Shown here: piece by piece, positions 61,242 to 64,000 of the stretch
How the letters are laid out: every line of letters begins with the position of its first letter
Position numbering within the stretch: position 1 is the stretch's first letter
NCBI RefSeq assembly: GCF_000504305.1
Contig: NZ_KI632512.1
Span: 1,003,150-1,067,149, forward strand
Direction of reading: 5' to 3'
From: Nitratidesulfovibrio termitidis HI1
GTDB taxonomy: Bacteria > Desulfobacterota > Desulfovibrionia > Desulfovibrionales > Desulfovibrionaceae
Length of the DNA stretch: 64,000 nucleotides
Translations under genes and position numbers: made by a program
The notes under the pieces: generated by a model
The model's input: the letters and a program-made list of their open reading frames with translations, nothing else
Told to the model about the DNA's origin: nothing
The model's database searches: none

Positions 61242-62213
61242 TCAGACAGGAATCACTTCGTATGCCGCCGTTCCCATCTTCAAGGCTTTCATGTGCGCAA
61301 GCTGGTGCAGGCCGCTACGGCTTTCAATGCGCTCCACCAATGCCTGCCGCTCGACCGCAGGGAGAGCGTACACCATGTCCACCGAAGCCTGATCCACGGC
61401 AAGGATATCCGTCGACGCAAGAATGCCGATGTCCGGCGTGACCACCGGGGCAGCGGAGACGCCCGCGCAATCGCAGTCCACGGACATGTTGCGCAGCACG
61501 TTGATGTAGGTAATGCGGGGGCCGAAGTGATCGACGATGGCCTTGCCCCCCTCGACCATGCGCTCCATGAAGTTCGGCCCACCGGACCACAGTTCCGCGC
61601 CTTCCCTGTGCAGTTGCTCCTTGCCCACCTTGCCGGAAGCGCAACCGATGGCAATGTTCTTCAAGGAACCGCCGAACCCGCCCATGGTGTGCCCCTTGAA
61701 ATGGGTCAACACCACCATCGAGTCGTACCGCGTGATGTTCCTGCCGACTGCCAGTTCGCTGATCCACTTGCCCCCGGCAACCGGCAGATTGACGTCGCCA
61801 TCCGCATCCATGATATCCACGGGGCAAAAATCCCAGCCGTTCGTGGCCAGTGTCTCCCTGTGCCCTTCCGTGGTCTGGCGCGGGCTGGGGTACAGCACAT
61901 TGCACTCCACCATGGTGGGGTTGGGCACATCGGGCAGCAAGGCCCGGACCCATTCCCGGGGGATGATGTTCGGGCCGTTCGGCTCGCCGGTATGCACCTT
62001 GACCGCGACCTTGCCGCGAATCCCCTGATTTACCCTGGCGTACAGCTTGCGCAGGCCCTCTGCGCTCAGGTCCCTGCTGAAAAAAACCTCGGCCTTCGCT
62101 TCCTGGGCGGCAAACACGGGGTCCACGGTCCGCAACGTCCGCGCGACGGCGACGGTACCGAGAGCGACGGCCCCACCCTTCAGGAAATCACGGCGTGACA
62201 CTGGCTTTGACAT
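61242..62213 (-). CDS. DUF362 domain protein, Tat-exported
   Basis: 323 residues, GGAG before ATG. A twin-arginine signal is clear: SRRDFLKGGAVALGTVAVA. The body is a DUF362 domain (VAVKVHTGEPNGPNIIPREWVRALL, TMVECNVLYPSPRQTTEGHRETL, MVVLTHFKGHTMGGFGGSLKNIAIGCASGKVGKEQLH, APVVTPDIGILASTDILAVDQASVDM). DUF362 proteins of anaerobes often carry Fe-S clusters; here no ferredoxin CxxCxxC motif is visible, only scattered Cys (IGCASGK, SVDCDCAG). The Tat route suggests a cofactor-bearing protein folded before export. Function unknown. Confidence 0.88.
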   Translation of the reverse strand: MSKPVSRRDFLKGGAVALGTVAVARTLRTVDPVFAAQEAKAEVFFSRDLSAEGLRKLYARVNQGIRGKVAVKVHTGEPNGPNIIPREWVRALLPDVPNPTMVECNVLYPSPRQTTEGHRETLATNGWDFCPVDIMDADGDVNLPVAGGKWISELAVGRNITRYDSMVVLTHFKGHTMGGFGGSLKNIAIGCASGKVGKEQLHREGAELWSGGPNFMERMVEGGKAIVDHFGPRITYINVLRNMSVDCDCAGVSAAPVVTPDIGILASTDILAVDQASVDMVYALPAVERQALVERIESRSGLHQLAHMKALKMGTAAYEVIPV

Positions 62214-62516
62214 GTTACTGCTCCGCTATGAAGACGTTGATGGCCGTGAGGGACATGGCGCCTCCGGGCCGGGGCTGAAAAGGCCGGGTGGAAAACGCAT
62301 GCATCCTCCACCCCCACCGCACACGGGACTTCTCTGTCGTATCTACCTCCACTGTCGACCGTGACATATACCCGATTCTGTCTTTTTCTTGCACAATACT
62401 GCGCAGCTGTTCCCGCGCCCATGCCTGCAACCCTGCATTCCGGTGCCCGCAACCCGTTGGCGGAATTCGAACAAACGAAGCGGTCGCTTTCGGAAGCACC
62501 ATTTCCGGACACGCAG

Positions 62517-62547
62517 AAAGGCCCGGTCACGCCATGACCGGGCCTTT
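62517..62547. terminator. Hairpin with symmetrical A/T ends
   Basis: A perfect 13-bp stem AAAGGCCCGGTCA (62517-62529) / TGACCGGGCCTTT (62535-62547), loop CGCCA, followed by CGTTTCC. It lies between ssb and the DUF362 gene; it could end read-through from either side. I see no gene in 62214-62708. Confidence 0.78.
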
Positions 62548-62644
62548 CGTTTCCTTTCCCGTACATTCGGAAGGGTATGCCGACATCCCCAGAAGGACCG
62601 GCAACCCTCATCCGAAGGTCCCCTCTTTCCCGCGCGAGCGGAAA

Positions 62645-62681
62645 AAGAAAAAAGCGAGGCCCACCGTGGCGGCCCCGCTTT
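62645..62681 (-). terminator. Terminator of ssb
   Basis: Minus strand AAAGCGGGGCC / GGCCTCGCTTT stem (62651-62681, one A-C mismatch) followed by a TTTTTTCTTTTTC tract. 28 bases beyond the ssb stop. Confidence 0.87.
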
Positions 62682-62708
62682 CATGCGTGCAATTTCGTGC
62701 TGATGCGC

Positions 62709-63248
62709 CTAGAACGGCACGTCGTCCATGCCGCTGGCTTCGGAGGGGAAGGCCGGCCCGAGATCCTCGTCCGCGCCGTAGGGATCGCCCTGCGGGGCCT
62801 GACGGCGCTGGCCGCCCTGCCCGCCCTGGCCGCCACCCTGCCCACCGGACTGCTGCTGACCCTGTTGGTAGGACCGCCGGGGTGCGCCGCCGCCTTCGGC
62901 GGGCTGGGCGCCCGCGCCTTCACCGCGCCGGTCAAGGAACTGGACGCGCTGGGCCTTGATTTCGGTGGAGTAGCGGTCCTGGCCGTTCTGGTCCTGCCAC
63001 TTGCGGGTTTGCAGGCTGCCTTCGACAAAGACAAGGCTGCCCTTGCCGAGGTAGTTGGCGCAGTTTTCCGCCGCGCGCTGAAAGACCACCACGGTGTGCC
63101 ACTCCACGCGGTCGACCTTGTTGCCGTCGCGGTCGGTGTACGATTCGTCGGTGGCGATGCGCAGGTTGGCGATGGGGGTGCCGTTCTGGGCGTAGCGCAG
63201 TTCGGGGTCGCGGCCGAGACGTCCTATGATCATGACCTTGTTGAGCAT
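62709..63248 (-). CDS. ssb: Single-stranded DNA-binding protein
   Basis: 179 residues, AAGGAA before ATG. OB fold: MLNKVMIIGRLGRDPELRYAQNGTPIANLRIAT in parts, then VEWHTVVVFQRAAENCANYLGKGSLVFVEGSL and STEIKAQRVQFL. A Gly/Gln/Arg-rich disordered tail (about residues 115-165) ends in MDDVPF, the acidic tip that recruits RecO, RecG and other partners. It coats ssDNA in replication, repair and recombination. An own terminator and flanking gaps show a single-gene unit. Confidence 0.97.
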   Translation of the reverse strand: MLNKVMIIGRLGRDPELRYAQNGTPIANLRIATDESYTDRDGNKVDRVEWHTVVVFQRAAENCANYLGKGSLVFVEGSLQTRKWQDQNGQDRYSTEIKAQRVQFLDRRGEGAGAQPAEGGGAPRRSYQQGQQQSGGQGGGQGGQGGQRRQAPQGDPYGADEDLGPAFPSEASGMDDVPF

Positions 63249-63419
63249 GCGTATTTCCTTGCGATGGTCTGCTTTGTCTTGCGGGGGGAGGGACGGCGAA
63301 CGCCATCCCCTATGGGGTGATACCGTGGGATGCGTTTTGTCGCAACCGTGATGCGCGGCGAAGGCAGGCCTTGGGCATCCCCTGCCCTGCCCGAGCGGGA
63401 CCGCACACCAGCATGAATC

Positions 63420-63854
63420 TTGCGGCTCTACCCTGCCTATACCCTACCCCAACCAAAAAGTTTGTGGGAGGGGAAGGGGTCGGGGATCGGCCAGTCGTTC
63501 TGCGCCGGGGTGGGGGGCGATTCGTTCATCGGCAGCGACTTCATTGCGCTGTTCGAATGCATCCGCGACTACGACGCCACCGAGGCGGTGCTGGTGCTGG
63601 GCGAGGTGGGCGGCACGGCGGAAGAGGACCTGGCCCGCTGGGTAACCGCCACCGGCTTCGCCAAGCCGGTGCTGGGCTTCATCGCCGCGCGCACGGCCCC
63701 TCCGGGCCGCCGCATGGGCCACGCCGGGGCCATTCTGGACGAGGCCACCGGCGGGGTGGATGGCAAGTTGCAGGCCATGCGCGACGCGGGCTTTGCCGTG
63801 TGCCCCGACCTGGCCAGCCTGCCGGAACGGGTGGCCCGCGCGCTGGGGCGGTAA
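63420..63854 (+). pseudogene. sucD: Truncated succinyl-CoA synthetase alpha subunit (sucD fragment)
   Basis: The frame from about 63483 to the stop encodes the C-terminal half of succinate-CoA ligase alpha: GIGQSFCAGVGGDSFIGSDF, VLVLGEVGGTAEEDLARWV, KPVLGFIAARTAPPGRRMGHAGAI (in parts, with the His of HAGAI) and GVDGKLQAMRDAGFAV. The N-terminal CoA-binding domain (about 150 residues) is missing; upstream lie only 60 bases of low-information sequence with no ribosome site. Just before the homology is a G-rich AAAAAGTTTGTGGGAGGGG stretch resembling the repeat after the flavin oxidoreductase. Probably a deletion remnant. Confidence 0.75.
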
Positions 63855-63926
63855 TGACGCACTGTCCGGGCGTAGGCCTTCAGGGCGCGACAGAACCGCT
63901 GAAAGTTGTTGGATAGGTAAAACACA

Positions 63927-63965
63927 CGGGGGCTTGCCGCAGGTTGGCAGGCCCCCGATTTTTTT
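63927..63965 (+). terminator. Intrinsic terminator after the sucD fragment
   Basis: CGGGGGCTTGCC (63927-63938) pairs with GGCAGGCCCCCG (63946-63957), one T-G wobble, followed by ATTTTTTT. A strong terminator kept behind a truncated gene. Confidence 0.9.
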
Positions 63966-64000
63966 CGCGGGTGGGGGGATGCGTCAGTCCGCCAGTCTGC

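Overview
The window is GC-rich, densely packed bacterial chromosome. Its content fits a motile, anaerobic deltaproteobacterium of the Desulfovibrio/Nitratidesulfovibrio group. The reasons are a large chemotaxis operon (cheB-HEAT-cheR-parA-cheW-cheY-cheA), an oxygen-sensitive ThiH-type thiamine pathway, a flagellin gene behind a sigma-28 promoter, AddAB-type recombination genes and a glycerol operon. The organism name is inference from gene content; no rRNA or species marker lies in the window.

Layout. 1-5.8 kb: end of an AddA-like and a full AddB-like helicase/nuclease, then a nitronate-monooxygenase-like flavoprotein. 5.9-12.2 kb (minus): Xer-type recombinase, GGDEF protein, HDOD protein, an unknown small protein, a frameshifted dprA, and cpoB/ybgF. 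12.5-13.4 kb: an 8-TM unknown. 13.7-23.1 kb (minus): the chemotaxis operon. 23.4-24.2 kb: tRNA-Pro(CGG) and a higBA toxin-antitoxin pair with a promoter/operator. 24.5-28.9 kb: an NlpC/P60 lipoprotein, an acetyltransferase, a PQQ-type sugar dehydrogenase, a small lipoprotein and a DUF202 protein. 29.4-34.9 kb: flagellin, bifunctional Rel and a peptide-binding lipoprotein. 35.1-38.4 kb: a SWIM/SNF2 helicase. 38.8-41.1 kb: cheW and an MCP whose 5' end runs into AT-rich DNA. 41.5-44.6 kb: a controller-protein-like HTH gene with C-boxes but no restriction-modification genes, then two EF-hand proteins. 44.9-49.4 kb (minus): thiSGHFE behind two tandem TPP riboswitches. 49.6-54.8 kb: universal stress protein, then EamA and SBF-like transporters, each next to an AraC regulator. 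55.3-60.7 kb (minus): glpK, glpF, glpD and a SorC regulator. 61.2-63.9 kb: a DUF362 Tat protein, ssb and a truncated sucD.

Most notable: (i) an intergenic repeat family at about 13.6, 30.4, 45.7 and 55.1 kb whose outer stems differ in sequence but still pair, and whose inner hairpins show compensatory changes, suggesting a conserved RNA or cruciform; (ii) tandem TPP riboswitches with a terminator between them, directly after a well-formed promoter; (iii) an orphan C-protein-like gene with a near-perfect pair of C-boxes in an AT-rich island; (iv) a CheA with three Hpt-like domains, the third lacking its histidine; (v) a one-base frameshift in dprA.

Working together: the chemotaxis operon, flagellin and the separate cheW-mcp pair serve motility. 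The glp genes form a glycerol uptake, phosphorylation and oxidation route under a SorC regulator. The thi operon makes the thiazole and joins it to the pyrimidine moiety of thiamine. AddAB, DprA, Ssb, the Xer protein and the SNF2 helicase are DNA-processing functions. Many short degenerate tandem repeats (10-18 bp) are scattered through intergenic and coding DNA.
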